Assembly (NCBI GenBank): GCA_947503885.1
Contig: CANNFD010000001.1
Coordinates: 248,001 to 312,000, forward strand
Length of the DNA: 64,000 nucleotides
Direction of reading: 5' to 3'
From: an uncultured Olleya sp.
Lineage (GTDB): Bacteria; Bacteroidota; Bacteroidia; Flavobacteriales; Flavobacteriaceae
The number at the start of each line of letters is the position of its first letter. Position 1 is the stretch's first letter. Below are positions 55,124-63,089 of the stretch, in pieces. The notes beneath the pieces were generated by a model. The model saw only the letters and a program-made list of their open reading frames with translations, searched no databases and had not been told where the DNA came from. The position numbers were made by a program, and so were the translations under genes.

Positions 55124-56464
55124 TTAAGACAATAAATCGTCGTTTGATGCTTCTGGTTTTGGTGCTCCTGCTGGTGCATCATCTCCTGAAGGCGTTGTAT
55201 TATCTGAGTTGTAATACTCTTCAAAAATTTGTTTCATATCGATACCGTAACGGTCTGCAAAATTCTTTTGGATGTCCACATCTTTAGCTCTAATCTCTTG
55301 TAAAGCCTCTGCATAACTACGATACACGCCTTGCATTACTTTTTCGTGCACTGGAATATTGTCCATCATTTCTTGACGGGCTTTAGCACTTGCTGTATGC
55401 ATTGACGCTAGAGTCTCTCCGATATGCTCGTCAGTTTTAACACCTAAATGCTCTAAAATAGCAGCAAACTCTTGATCCGTACGTGCTTTTAAAGCGACTA
55501 CATAACCATCGTAATACTTTACACGCTCCTCAGTATCTGACTTTAATTTTGCGCGATGCGTCTGTAAGTTACTACGTAAAGAAGTTAATACTTTAATAGT
55601 TAAATTATGCTTGTGTACAAAGCTGTCTTTAGATGCTGCAAGGGTTGTGTAGGCGTTTTTAAGTCCTTCTAACTCTTCTACTTCTTGCTCTAGTTTGGTG
55701 ACTTTTGATAAGGCTTCAGAGTATTCTGTGGTTTGCTTATCGGCTACTTCTTCTAACGCTTGACGGGCTTGTTTTAATAAGGCGTATTGCGTTTCTAATT
55801 TAGCTTCAGTTTCTGCTTTTTTCTCTAAGGCTTTTGTATGGTTTTTAGACGCTTCAACTATAGCATCTTGTAGCTTGTCTTCTACTTCTTTAATTTCGAC
55901 CTCACGGTTTTTAAGTCTTGTAATTGCTGCTTGAGATTTGTATGACAACTCACTTAACAGTGTTTGGATGTCTGCACTCTCAATACGCTCTTGAAACATT
56001 GCTTTAGCTTTGTTGTCTGCGCCTGCACGGACTTTTTCGGCTGTTTCTAAAGCTTTTTCGGCTGCTTTAATTTTGCTTTTACGTCCCCAAAGGTTATTCC
56101 ACCAAGTGTCTGGTTTGTTTTGGGCATCTTCTAATTCTACTTTTGCACGTTCTAATGCTTTTTGAGCATCGTCAATAACTTGCTGTTCTTTTTCATTTAA
56201 AGAAGAAAAACGTTCGAATAATATACCAACTTCGTCTTGATAATCTGTTAGGTCTTTAATAGCGTCTAGAAGCGTTGTGCGATCTTTTTCTGCCATACCA
56301 ACAACGTCATCTAATGTGGCGTTAAGGATTTTTTGACGACTTTCCGGATCGTCCTCCTGCGCTAACTTAGACTTCATGGTATCAATTGCTTTTCCCCAAT
56401 TGACATCTACTTTCTCGGTTTTTTCGTTAGAGTTTGTTTCTAATAAATCAAAATCATCAGACAT
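55124..56464 (-). CDS. long coiled-coil protein, first gene of the AAA+ locus
   Basis: A 446-residue soluble protein, almost entirely helical, with extended coiled coils from about residue 85 to 330 (heptads of Ala/Leu with Lys/Glu, e.g. LKQARQALEEVADKQ) interrupted by a Trp-rich loop (KPDTWWNNLWGRKSK) and ending in a disordered tail with DDAPAGAPKPEASNDDLLS. The form recalls phage-shock PspA and TelA/toxic-anion-type proteins and some annotated as microtubule-binding, but no specific motif confirms either. It begins the run; the downstream AAA+ protein could remodel its assemblies, as PspF-like or Vps4-like ATPases do with theirs (inference). Confidence 0.72.
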   Translation of the reverse strand: MSDDFDLLETNSNEKTEKVDVNWGKAIDTMKSKLAQEDDPESRQKILNATLDDVVGMAEKDRTTLLDAIKDLTDYQDEVGILFERFSSLNEKEQQVIDDAQKALERAKVELEDAQNKPDTWWNNLWGRKSKIKAAEKALETAEKVRAGADNKAKAMFQERIESADIQTLLSELSYKSQAAITRLKNREVEIKEVEDKLQDAIVEASKNHTKALEKKAETEAKLETQYALLKQARQALEEVADKQTTEYSEALSKVTKLEQEVEELEGLKNAYTTLAASKDSFVHKHNLTIKVLTSLRSNLQTHRAKLKSDTEERVKYYDGYVVALKARTDQEFAAILEHLGVKTDEHIGETLASMHTASAKARQEMMDNIPVHEKVMQGVYRSYAEALQEIRAKDVDIQKNFADRYGIDMKQIFEEYYNSDNTTPSGDDAPAGAPKPEASNDDLLS

Positions 56465-56632
56465 ATATATTCTTGTTTTAAAGGTTGGACAAAATTTGTG
56501 TAAGCAATTTCGTTAAAAAATATTAGTTATGAAATATTTATTGCTCATATTATAAGTATTAATTATTATAAAAATGTTACAATTTATTTTACGCCTAAAA
56601 AAAGTAAGTATCTTTAAAACAAAACTTTTAAA

Positions 56633-57412
56633 ATGAAAAAATCAGCATTTACCTTACTTACAATCATTTTATTATTAACTAGTTGTAAAGAAGCCACTAA
56701 AAATGAAACTGTAAAAACAGAAGACACGCCTAACTTAAGCATTAAAAAGGTATTAGAAATCATTCCTATCTCTCATGCTACAATGGTTTTAAATTATGAT
56801 GCTGAAACAATATACGTTGACCCAACAGGTGGAAAAGAAGCTTTTGATAGTCAAGATAAACCCACTCTTATCTTAATTACAGATATACATGGTGACCATT
56901 ACAGTTTTGATACTTTAAAAGATATTGATTTAAACGAAGCTTTAATTATTGCTCCTCAAGCTGTAATAGATAAATTTCCTGTTGATTTTAAACCAAAATA
57001 CAAAGTGCTTAAAAATGGTGAAAACACAACATTTAATGATCTTAAAATTGAAGCTTTACCAATGTATAATTTACGTAAAGAGGCTTTACAATTTCATCCA
57101 AAAGGCAGAGGTAATGGTTATATTTTAACCTTTGGAAATGAACGTATTTATATCTCTGGCGACACGGAAGACATCACAGAAATGAGAAATCTTAAAAACA
57201 TTGACAAGGCTTTTGTATGTATGAATTTGCCTTACACAATGACTGTAGAAAGTGCTGCAAGTGCTGTTTTAGAGTTTAAACCTAAACAAGTTTACCCTTA
57301 CCATTTTAGAGGGACAGAGGGCTTTAGTGATGTATCAAGATTTAAAACTTTAGTTAATGAAGGTAATACTGATATTGATGTTGTGCAATTAGATTGGTAT
57401 GCAAAAGAGTAA
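56633..57412 (+). CDS. metallo-beta-lactamase-fold lipoprotein (UlaG-like)
   Basis: A 259-residue protein with a lipoprotein signal (lipobox LLTSC; Cys at 17) followed by an MBL-fold domain. Metal-binding features are TDIHGDHYSFD (the first His of the usual H-x-H-x-D-H is Asp), the late ISGDTED and the C-terminal YPYHFRG. The arrangement fits the UlaG/YtkL-like branch of hydrolases. It is anchored in the membrane facing the periplasm; substrate unknown. It is divergent from the coiled-coil gene with a 168-base gap and ends in a strong terminator. Confidence 0.8.
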   Translation: MKKSAFTLLTIILLLTSCKEATKNETVKTEDTPNLSIKKVLEIIPISHATMVLNYDAETIYVDPTGGKEAFDSQDKPTLILITDIHGDHYSFDTLKDIDLNEALIIAPQAVIDKFPVDFKPKYKVLKNGENTTFNDLKIEALPMYNLRKEALQFHPKGRGNGYILTFGNERIYISGDTEDITEMRNLKNIDKAFVCMNLPYTMTVESAASAVLEFKPKQVYPYHFRGTEGFSDVSRFKTLVNEGNTDIDVVQLDWYAKE

Positions 57413-57434
57413 TATTGAAAGAGAGTAACCATAA

Positions 57435-57467
57435 TAAAAAAAGCCTGCAATTTGCAGGCTTTTTTTA
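57435..57467. terminator. bidirectional terminator between the MBL lipoprotein gene and ettA
   Basis: AAGCCTGCAA pairs with TTGCAGGCTT around an AT loop, with A and T runs on the flanks. Confidence 0.92.
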
Positions 57468-57486
57468 TTATATAAAGTAGTTAAAC

Positions 57487-59178
57487 TTATCTAACTAACT
57501 TCTTATATTTAATACGTTTTGGCATTAAATCTCCACCTAAACGTTTTTTCTTATTTTCTTCGTACTCACTAAATCCTCCTTCAAAGAAATAGACTTGAGA
57601 ATCTCCTTCAAATGCTAAGATATGTGTACAAATTCTATCTAAAAACCATCTGTCGTGAGAAATTACAACTGCACAACCCGCAAAGTTTTCTAAACCTTCC
57701 TCTAAAGCACGTAATGTATTAACATCTAAATCATTGGTAGGCTCATCTAAAAGTAATACGTTACCTTCTTCTTTAAGCGTCATTGCTAAATGTAAACGGT
57801 TACGTTCTCCACCAGATAATAGTTTAACTTTTTTATTTTGCTCTCCTCCTGAGAAGTTAAAACGACTTAAATATGCTCTAGAATTTACTTCTTTTCCACC
57901 CATCATGATTAACTCTTGCTCATCACTAAAGTTTTGCCAAATGGTTTTTTCTGGGTCTATGTTAGAGTGCTTTTGATCTACGTAAGCGATTTGAGCAGTT
58001 TCACCTACTTTAAACTCGCCTTTATCAGGAGTTTCTTCTCCCATTATCATTCTGAAAATAGTAGTTTTACCAGCTCCGTTAGGACCAATAACACCAACAA
58101 TTCCAGCTTGAGGCAAGTTAAAGTTTAAATCTTCGTATAATAATTTATCGTCATACGCTTTACTTACACCAATCGCATCAATTACGTTAGTTCCTAAACG
58201 TGGACCATTTGGTATATAAATTTCAAGTTTTTCATCAAGTTGTTTTTGATCTTGACTCATTAACTTGTCATAGTTTTTTAAACGTGCTTTTTGTTTTGTT
58301 TGACGACCTTTTGCTCCTTGTTTAACCCATTCTAGCTCACGCTCTAATGTTTTTTGACGCTTAGAAGCTGTTTTGCTTTCTTGAGCCATACGTTTAGATT
58401 TTTGATCTAACCAAGACGAGTAGTTACCTTTCCACGGGATACCTTCTCCTCTATCTAACTCTAAAATCCATCCAGCAACGTTATCTAAAAAGTATCTATC
58501 GTGCGTTACAGCAATTACAGTTCCTTTATATTGTGCTAAGTGATGCTCTAACCAATGTACTGACTCTGCATCCAAGTGGTTGGTTGGCTCATCTAATAAT
58601 AACACATCTGGTTCTTGTAATAATAAACGACATAAAGCCACACGACGTCTTTCTCCTCCAGACAATACACCAATTTTTTTATCACCATCTGGCGTACGTA
58701 ACGCATCCATAGCAATTTCTAATTTGGTATCTAACTCCCATGCATTAGACGCATCAATTTGATCCTGAAGCTCGGCTTGACGATTCATAAGTTTTTCCAT
58801 TTTGTCTGCATCACTGTAGACTTCTTCTAAACCAAACTGATCGTTAATTTTATTGTATTCATCTAAAATAGCAACAGTTTCTGCAGCACCTTCCCGTACC
58901 ACTTCCATAACTGTTTTATCATCATCTAATTGAGGTTCTTGCTCTAAATACCCAACAGAATAACCAGGAGAAAAGACTACATCTCCTTGATAATTTTTAT
59001 CAACTCCTGCTATAATTTTAAGTAATGTAGATTTACCAGAACCGTTAAGACCTAAAATTCCTATTTTTGCTCCATAAAAGAAGCTTAAGTATATATTTTT
59101 AAGTACTGGTGTTTGCGCACTTTGAAATGTCTTGGTCAAGCCAGACATTGAGAAAATCACTTTTTTATCGTCAGCCAT
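57487..59178 (-). CDS. ettA: energy-dependent translational throttle protein (ABC-F ATPase)
   Basis: A 563-residue ABC-F protein with two ATPase modules: Walker A GLNGSGKSTLLK and GPNGAGKTTIFR, signatures VLSGGERRRVALCRLL and LLSGGERNRLHLAMTL, and Walker B LLLDEPTNHLD and LLLDEPTNDLD. The linker with WVKQGAKGRQTKQKARLKNY is the P-site tRNA-interaction motif and arm pattern of EttA rather than Uup or Vga. It gates translation elongation according to the energy state. Length agrees with EttA. Confidence 0.94.
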   Translation of the reverse strand: MADDKKVIFSMSGLTKTFQSAQTPVLKNIYLSFFYGAKIGILGLNGSGKSTLLKIIAGVDKNYQGDVVFSPGYSVGYLEQEPQLDDDKTVMEVVREGAAETVAILDEYNKINDQFGLEEVYSDADKMEKLMNRQAELQDQIDASNAWELDTKLEIAMDALRTPDGDKKIGVLSGGERRRVALCRLLLQEPDVLLLDEPTNHLDAESVHWLEHHLAQYKGTVIAVTHDRYFLDNVAGWILELDRGEGIPWKGNYSSWLDQKSKRMAQESKTASKRQKTLERELEWVKQGAKGRQTKQKARLKNYDKLMSQDQKQLDEKLEIYIPNGPRLGTNVIDAIGVSKAYDDKLLYEDLNFNLPQAGIVGVIGPNGAGKTTIFRMIMGEETPDKGEFKVGETAQIAYVDQKHSNIDPEKTIWQNFSDEQELIMMGGKEVNSRAYLSRFNFSGGEQNKKVKLLSGGERNRLHLAMTLKEEGNVLLLDEPTNDLDVNTLRALEEGLENFAGCAVVISHDRWFLDRICTHILAFEGDSQVYFFEGGFSEYEENKKKRLGGDLMPKRIKYKKLVR

Positions 59179-59253
59179 AATCTTGTTAATTTGTTATTTT
59201 TTTGAATGATTTGTTAGGTAGAAACTACTTATAGGTTTACTATCTAAAACTTA

Positions 59254-59436
59254 TTAAACTCTACCTTTAAGCGCATTAAATACCCAAGCTATTGCAAAAA
59301 AGCCTATACCTACTGCAGCAAAGCCCCAACCTGCAACATCATCATATCTAAAAGCACCTAATGCTATCAATCCTAATCCTACTATTATCATAATTGTGGT
59401 AGCCCAAGCTAACACTGTATTTTTGTTCATTGCCAT
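59254..59436 (-). CDS. small membrane protein, CAL67264-like
   Basis: A 60-residue protein with two hydrophobic segments (VLAWATTIMIIVGLGLIALG and GWGFAAVGIGFFAIAWVF) joined by a short FRYDDVA loop. It matches the pattern of a family I recall as CAL67264-type membrane proteins of Flavobacteriaceae; the name is from memory. The start could also be the Met two codons later (59430). It lies between ettA and the pirin operon on the same strand. Function unknown. Confidence 0.7.
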   Translation of the reverse strand: MAMNKNTVLAWATTIMIIVGLGLIALGAFRYDDVAGWGFAAVGIGFFAIAWVFNALKGRV

Positions 59437-59472
59437 AATCTATTTTAGTAAAATGTGAATTACAAATATCGT

Positions 59473-60249
59473 TTATTTAAACAAAAAAAGCATCCTATTT
59501 AAGATGCTTTTTTGATAATATTTAATGTCTTTCAATGACATTGGCACTTCTATAAATAATAGTTGTGCATTTGATATCGGTTTTACAGTAAAATTATCCG
59601 TTTTTGAGACTCCTATGGCGTCTCTAGTATTTAAATTACTATCACCTATCAAAACTTCTCCAGAAATAGTCATAACGTAAGTACCGTGCTTTTCACTTAG
59701 GGTACTGTATAAAAACGCTTCGCCTTCAGATAAATCTATTCTAGATATTTTAGCATCTTGATAGATTTTTAATCCGTCCTCATCATTATCCATTGATGAC
59801 ACTAAGGTTTGTAATTTACCTACTCTGTTTTCAGCTTTAAAAAAACGTTGGTCATATCGTGGTGCTACATCTTTTTTATTTGGAAATATCCATATCTGAA
59901 ACAAGCTAAGATATTCGTCTTCTTTAGCATTCATTTCGGAATGTAACACACCACTTCCAGCACTCATGACTTGAACTTCTCCAGCTTCAATAGTTTGCCA
60001 TTTATTACCAACAGAATCCTTATGCTTTAATGTCCCTTTTAAAGGGATAGTAATAATTTCCATATTATCATGTGGATGCGTACTAAACCCCATACCTGGT
60101 GCAATAATATCGTCATTTAGCACACGTAATGCTCCAAACTGATTTTTTTCTGGATTATAAAACTGAGCAAAACTAAAACTGTGATTTGCTTGTAACCAAC
60201 CGTGATTTGCAAAACCACGATCTGATGCTTTGTGAAGTATTGTTCTCAT
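59473..60249 (-). CDS. pirin-family protein with a C-terminal extension
   Basis: A 258-residue bicupin of the pirin/YhhW family; some members are quercetinases, others redox sensors. The metal-binding cupin is seen in GFSTHPHDNMEIITIP, the second element in SGVLHSEMNA. Pirins usually end shortly after the IEVPM-type strand; here 21 residues follow (SLKDIKYYQK onwards), and the last dozen are encoded by an intrinsic terminator hairpin at 59483-59513. The ancestral stop has probably been lost or shifted. It starts one base after the MarR gene and is the last gene of the reductase-MarR-pirin operon. Confidence 0.88.
   Translation of the reverse strand: MRTILHKASDRGFANHGWLQANHSFSFAQFYNPEKNQFGALRVLNDDIIAPGMGFSTHPHDNMEIITIPLKGTLKHKDSVGNKWQTIEAGEVQVMSAGSGVLHSEMNAKEDEYLSLFQIWIFPNKKDVAPRYDQRFFKAENRVGKLQTLVSSMDNDEDGLKIYQDAKISRIDLSEGEAFLYSTLSEKHGTYVMTISGEVLIGDSNLNTRDAIGVSKTDNFTVKPISNAQLLFIEVPMSLKDIKYYQKSILNRMLFLFK
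59483..59513 (-). terminator. intrinsic terminator located inside the pirin reading frame
   Basis: On the minus strand AAAAAAGCATC (down to 59503) pairs with GATGCTTTTTTT (59483-59494). The T run falls before the stop codon at 59473-59475, so terminated transcripts would lack a stop codon. Confidence 0.85.
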
Positions 60250-60250
60250 A

Positions 60251-60697
60251 TTATCTCATTTTATCAAGTAAATTACTTAACAATATGGCTTCGTCTTCTG
60301 TTAATTTATCTAACAACTGATGCGTTTGATTGTTAAGTTTAATAGTATCTAATAACTCTAATCCACTTTTAGTGATTTCGATTAAAACGACTCTCCTATC
60401 TTCAGGGTAAGCAATACGCTTAATTAGTTTTTTATCACATAATTTATCGGTTAATCGCGTTAGGTTTGGTGCACGCTCTACCATACGCTCTTTAATCGTT
60501 TGCACCTTTATTGGTTGCTTTGCACCTCGTAATATTCTTAAAATATTATACTGTTGTGGCGATAAACCAAAAGGCTTAAAAAAATCGTTTTGAAAACTTG
60601 TTATGTGATTTGCAGTATACAAAATATTAAGCATTGCTTTTATTTTGTTGTTTTCAAATTTAGAGCTTATATCTTTAGCAAAATTCCCCATAACCAT
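60251..60697 (-). CDS. MarR-family transcriptional regulator
   Basis: A 148-residue winged helix-turn-helix repressor. Recognition helices are seen in FGLSPQQYNILRILRGA and VERAPNLTRLTDKLCDKK, and the wing in YPEDRRVVLIEIT with the family DRR motif. MarR proteins bind palindromic operators and sense phenolics or oxidants. It lies one base from the pirin start and 15 bases after the FMN-reductase gene, and a perfect 19-bp palindrome overlaps the operon promoter, so autorepression is very likely. Confidence 0.92.
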   Translation of the reverse strand: MVMGNFAKDISSKFENNKIKAMLNILYTANHITSFQNDFFKPFGLSPQQYNILRILRGAKQPIKVQTIKERMVERAPNLTRLTDKLCDKKLIKRIAYPEDRRVVLIEITKSGLELLDTIKLNNQTHQLLDKLTEDEAILLSNLLDKMR

Positions 60698-60712
60698 GAC
60701 ATTAATTAATTT

Positions 60713-61243
60713 TTATAAATTTTCCGACAATGTATTAACAGCGTCAATTAGCTTACTATTATATTCAGGGTTAACCAATTTACCGTCTTGAAAATTATCT
60801 TTAAATGATGGTAAATTAAACGTAGAAACTATGATTGCATCATGTCTTGGAAACCTATCTGCAGCCATATCAAATACAGACTTACCAGCTCTTCCACCAG
60901 GAGAAGCACTCATTAATAACATTGGTTTTTTTTGAAATAATTTTACTTCAATTCTAGACATCCAATCAAATAAGCTTTTAAATGCTGCGGTATAAGCTCC
61001 GTTATGTTCTGCTAAAGAGATTATAATTCCGTCTGAAGACGCAATCTTATCAAAAAACAGTTGTGCTTGTAAAGGTATACCAGATGCTTTTTCTAAATCA
61101 ACACCATAAATTGGGACTTCAAAATTATTTAAATCTAAAATCTCAACTTCTGTATTCTTTAATAAAGATGCAGCATAAGTTGCTAATTGTTTATTTATAG
61201 AAGTAGAGCTATTACTGGCTCCAAATGCAATTATTTTTTTCAT
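60713..61243 (-). CDS. NAD(P)H-dependent FMN reductase
   Basis: A 176-residue flavodoxin-fold oxidoreductase with the phosphate-binding loop IIAFGASNSSTSINKQ, the flavin loop SLAEHNGAYTAAFKSLFDW and the late SASPGGRAGKSVF. This family reduces quinones, azo dyes, chromate or free flavins with NAD(P)H. As first gene of an operon with a MarR regulator and a pirin it probably detoxifies quinone-like or phenolic compounds (inference). Confidence 0.9.
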   Translation of the reverse strand: MKKIIAFGASNSSTSINKQLATYAASLLKNTEVEILDLNNFEVPIYGVDLEKASGIPLQAQLFFDKIASSDGIIISLAEHNGAYTAAFKSLFDWMSRIEVKLFQKKPMLLMSASPGGRAGKSVFDMAADRFPRHDAIIVSTFNLPSFKDNFQDGKLVNPEYNSKLIDAVNTLSENL

Positions 61244-61265
61244 GTGATATATTTTAAATAAGCAA

Positions 61266-61296
61266 CAAAGATAGTAAAATCAAATATATTTTACAA
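61266..61296 (-). promoter_or_regulatory. promoter of the FMN reductase-MarR-pirin operon
   Basis: On the minus strand TTG (61294-61296) and TATCTTTG (61266-61273) are separated by exactly 20 bases, a full match to the Bacteroidota TTG-N17-23-TAnnTTTG promoter, 23 bases before the ATG. Confidence 0.82.
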
Positions 61297-61312
61297 GGAA
61301 ACTATTTCCTTG
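61294..61312. promoter_or_regulatory. 19-bp palindrome, probable MarR operator
   Basis: CAAGGAAACTATTTCCTTG is a perfect dyad: 8-bp arms CAAGGAAA/TTTCCTTG around CTA. Its proximal end is the -33 TTG of the operon promoter, so a bound dimer would block RNA polymerase. Confidence 0.8.
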
Positions 61313-61456
61313 ATTTATAATTATGGTGACTCTATAAAAGTGTGACATTAACTAAATATAATTACGTATAAAAAAATTAAAAATTAAATACTAGCCAAAA
61401 TGTAGTTTCATTAAACTATTATCTTTTGTATTTTTACGTCAAACAAATCAACTGCA

Positions 61457-63085
61457 ATGGATATTAACTTCAACAAAAACGAAGATCATAATAAATTACT
61501 ACTTTCTGAACTTAAGTCAAAACTAGCCAAAGTTAAACTTGGTGGTGGAGAAAAACGTATCGAAAAACTTCATGCACAAGGCAAAATGACTGCTAGAGAG
61601 CGCGTCAATTATCTTTTAGATAGTAAGAAGAAAAGCATAGAGATTGGTGCTTTTGCTGGAGAAGATATGTATGCAGAACATGGTGGTTGCCCTTCCGGAG
61701 GTGTTGTTGTTAAAATGGGTTATGTAAAAGGCAAACAATGTATTGTTGTTGCTAATGATGCTACTGTTAAAGCTGGTGCATGGTTCCCTATTACAGGAAA
61801 AAAGAACTTACGTGCACAAGAGCTTGCTATAGAAAACAAACTACCTATTATCTACTTAGTAGATTCTGCTGGTGTGTATTTACCTATGCAAGACGAAATT
61901 TTTCCTGATAAAGAACATTTTGGTCGCATTTTTAGAAACAATGCAATAATGAGTAGCATGGGGATTACCCAAATAGCTGCTGTTATGGGAAGTTGTGTTG
62001 CTGGTGGTGCCTACTTACCTATTATGAGTGACGAGGCTATTATTGTTGACAAAACAGGAAGTATATTTCTTGCTGGTAGCTATTTAGTAAAAGCGGCTAT
62101 TGGAGAAACTATTGATAACGAAACCCTTGGTGGCGCAACTACACATTGCGAAATTAGTGGTGTAACGGATTATAAAGCAAAAGACGATAAAGATGCTTTA
62201 GAAAAAATAAAGCGTATCGTTGATAAAATTGGTGATTATGATAAAGCTGGTTTTAACCGAAACGAGCCTAAAAAACCTAAAGAAAATCCAGAAGATATTT
62301 ACGGTATTTTACCAAAATCTAGAGCAGATCAATATGACATGAAAGAGATTATCAAGCGTCTAGTTGATGACTCTGAGTTTGACGAATATAAAAAGGACTA
62401 CGGAAAAACCATTATTACTGCTTATGCTAGAATTGATGGTTGGGCTGTAGGTATTATTGCTAACCAACGTAAATTGGTTAAAAATGCTAAAGGCGAAATG
62501 CAATTTGGTGGTGTTATTTACAATGACAGTGCTGATAAAGCGACACGTTTTATAGCAAATTGTAACCAGAAAAAAATTCCGTTAGTTTTTTTACAAGATG
62601 TTACTGGCTTTATGGTAGGTAGTAAAAGTGAACACTCTGGAATAATAAAAGATGGTGCTAAAATGGTAAATGCAGTAAGTAACAGTGTAGTACCAAAATT
62701 TACAATAATATTAGGTAATAGTTACGGTGCTGGTAATTACGCTATGTGCGGAAAAGCTTATGACCCAAGATTAATTGCTGCTTGGCCTAGTGCAGAGCTA
62801 GCTGTTATGAGTGGTAATAGTGCTGCTAAAGTATTACTTCAAATTGAAACTGCGTCACTTAAAAAGAAAGGCGAAAAAATAACTAAAGAAAAAGAAGACG
62901 AGCTATTTAACAAGATTAAAGCGCGTTACGACAATCAAGTATCACCTTATTATGCTGCTGCACGTATTTGGACTGATGGTGTGATAGATCCTTTAGATAC
63001 TAGAACATGGATTAGTATTGGTATTGAAGCTGCAGACCATGCTCCTATTGAAAAACAATTTAATATGGGAGTTTTACAGGTATAA
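61457..63085 (+). CDS. acyl-CoA carboxylase beta subunit, methylcrotonyl-CoA carboxylase type
   Basis: A 542-residue carboxyltransferase that moves CO2 from carboxybiotin to an acyl-CoA. The crotonase-like folds show MGSCVAGGAYLPIMSDEA and LGNSYGAGNYAMCGKAYDPR; PMQDEIFPDKEHFGRIF and GGATTHCEISGVTDYKA resemble methylcrotonyl-CoA carboxylase beta (leucine degradation) more than propionyl-CoA carboxylase. The biotin/alpha subunit is not in the window, so the substrate stays uncertain. A gene with a DUF3352-like product follows after four bases. Confidence 0.9.
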   Translation: MDINFNKNEDHNKLLLSELKSKLAKVKLGGGEKRIEKLHAQGKMTARERVNYLLDSKKKSIEIGAFAGEDMYAEHGGCPSGGVVVKMGYVKGKQCIVVANDATVKAGAWFPITGKKNLRAQELAIENKLPIIYLVDSAGVYLPMQDEIFPDKEHFGRIFRNNAIMSSMGITQIAAVMGSCVAGGAYLPIMSDEAIIVDKTGSIFLAGSYLVKAAIGETIDNETLGGATTHCEISGVTDYKAKDDKDALEKIKRIVDKIGDYDKAGFNRNEPKKPKENPEDIYGILPKSRADQYDMKEIIKRLVDDSEFDEYKKDYGKTIITAYARIDGWAVGIIANQRKLVKNAKGEMQFGGVIYNDSADKATRFIANCNQKKIPLVFLQDVTGFMVGSKSEHSGIIKDGAKMVNAVSNSVVPKFTIILGNSYGAGNYAMCGKAYDPRLIAAWPSAELAVMSGNSAAKVLLQIETASLKKKGEKITKEKEDELFNKIKARYDNQVSPYYAAARIWTDGVIDPLDTRTWISIGIEAADHAPIEKQFNMGVLQV

Positions 63086-63089
63086 GCCA

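Noticed and set aside
47382-56464. Calling the AAA+ locus a tellurite-resistance (Ter) operon
   Set aside because: No TerB, TerC, TerD or TelA motif can be seen; only the coiled-coil layout is vaguely similar.
47382-56464. Calling the AAA+ locus a phage-defence island
   Set aside because: No nuclease, toxin, helicase or nucleotide-cyclase domain is visible and there are no mobile-element marks at the borders.
59540-59556. TTGGCAC near the end of the pirin gene as a sigma-54 promoter
   Set aside because: The -12 box is missing and no gene starts downstream on that strand.
61420-61428. TATCTTTTG before the acyl-CoA carboxylase gene as a -7 element
   Set aside because: One extra T breaks the TAnnTTTG spacing and no -33 is present; not strong enough to list.
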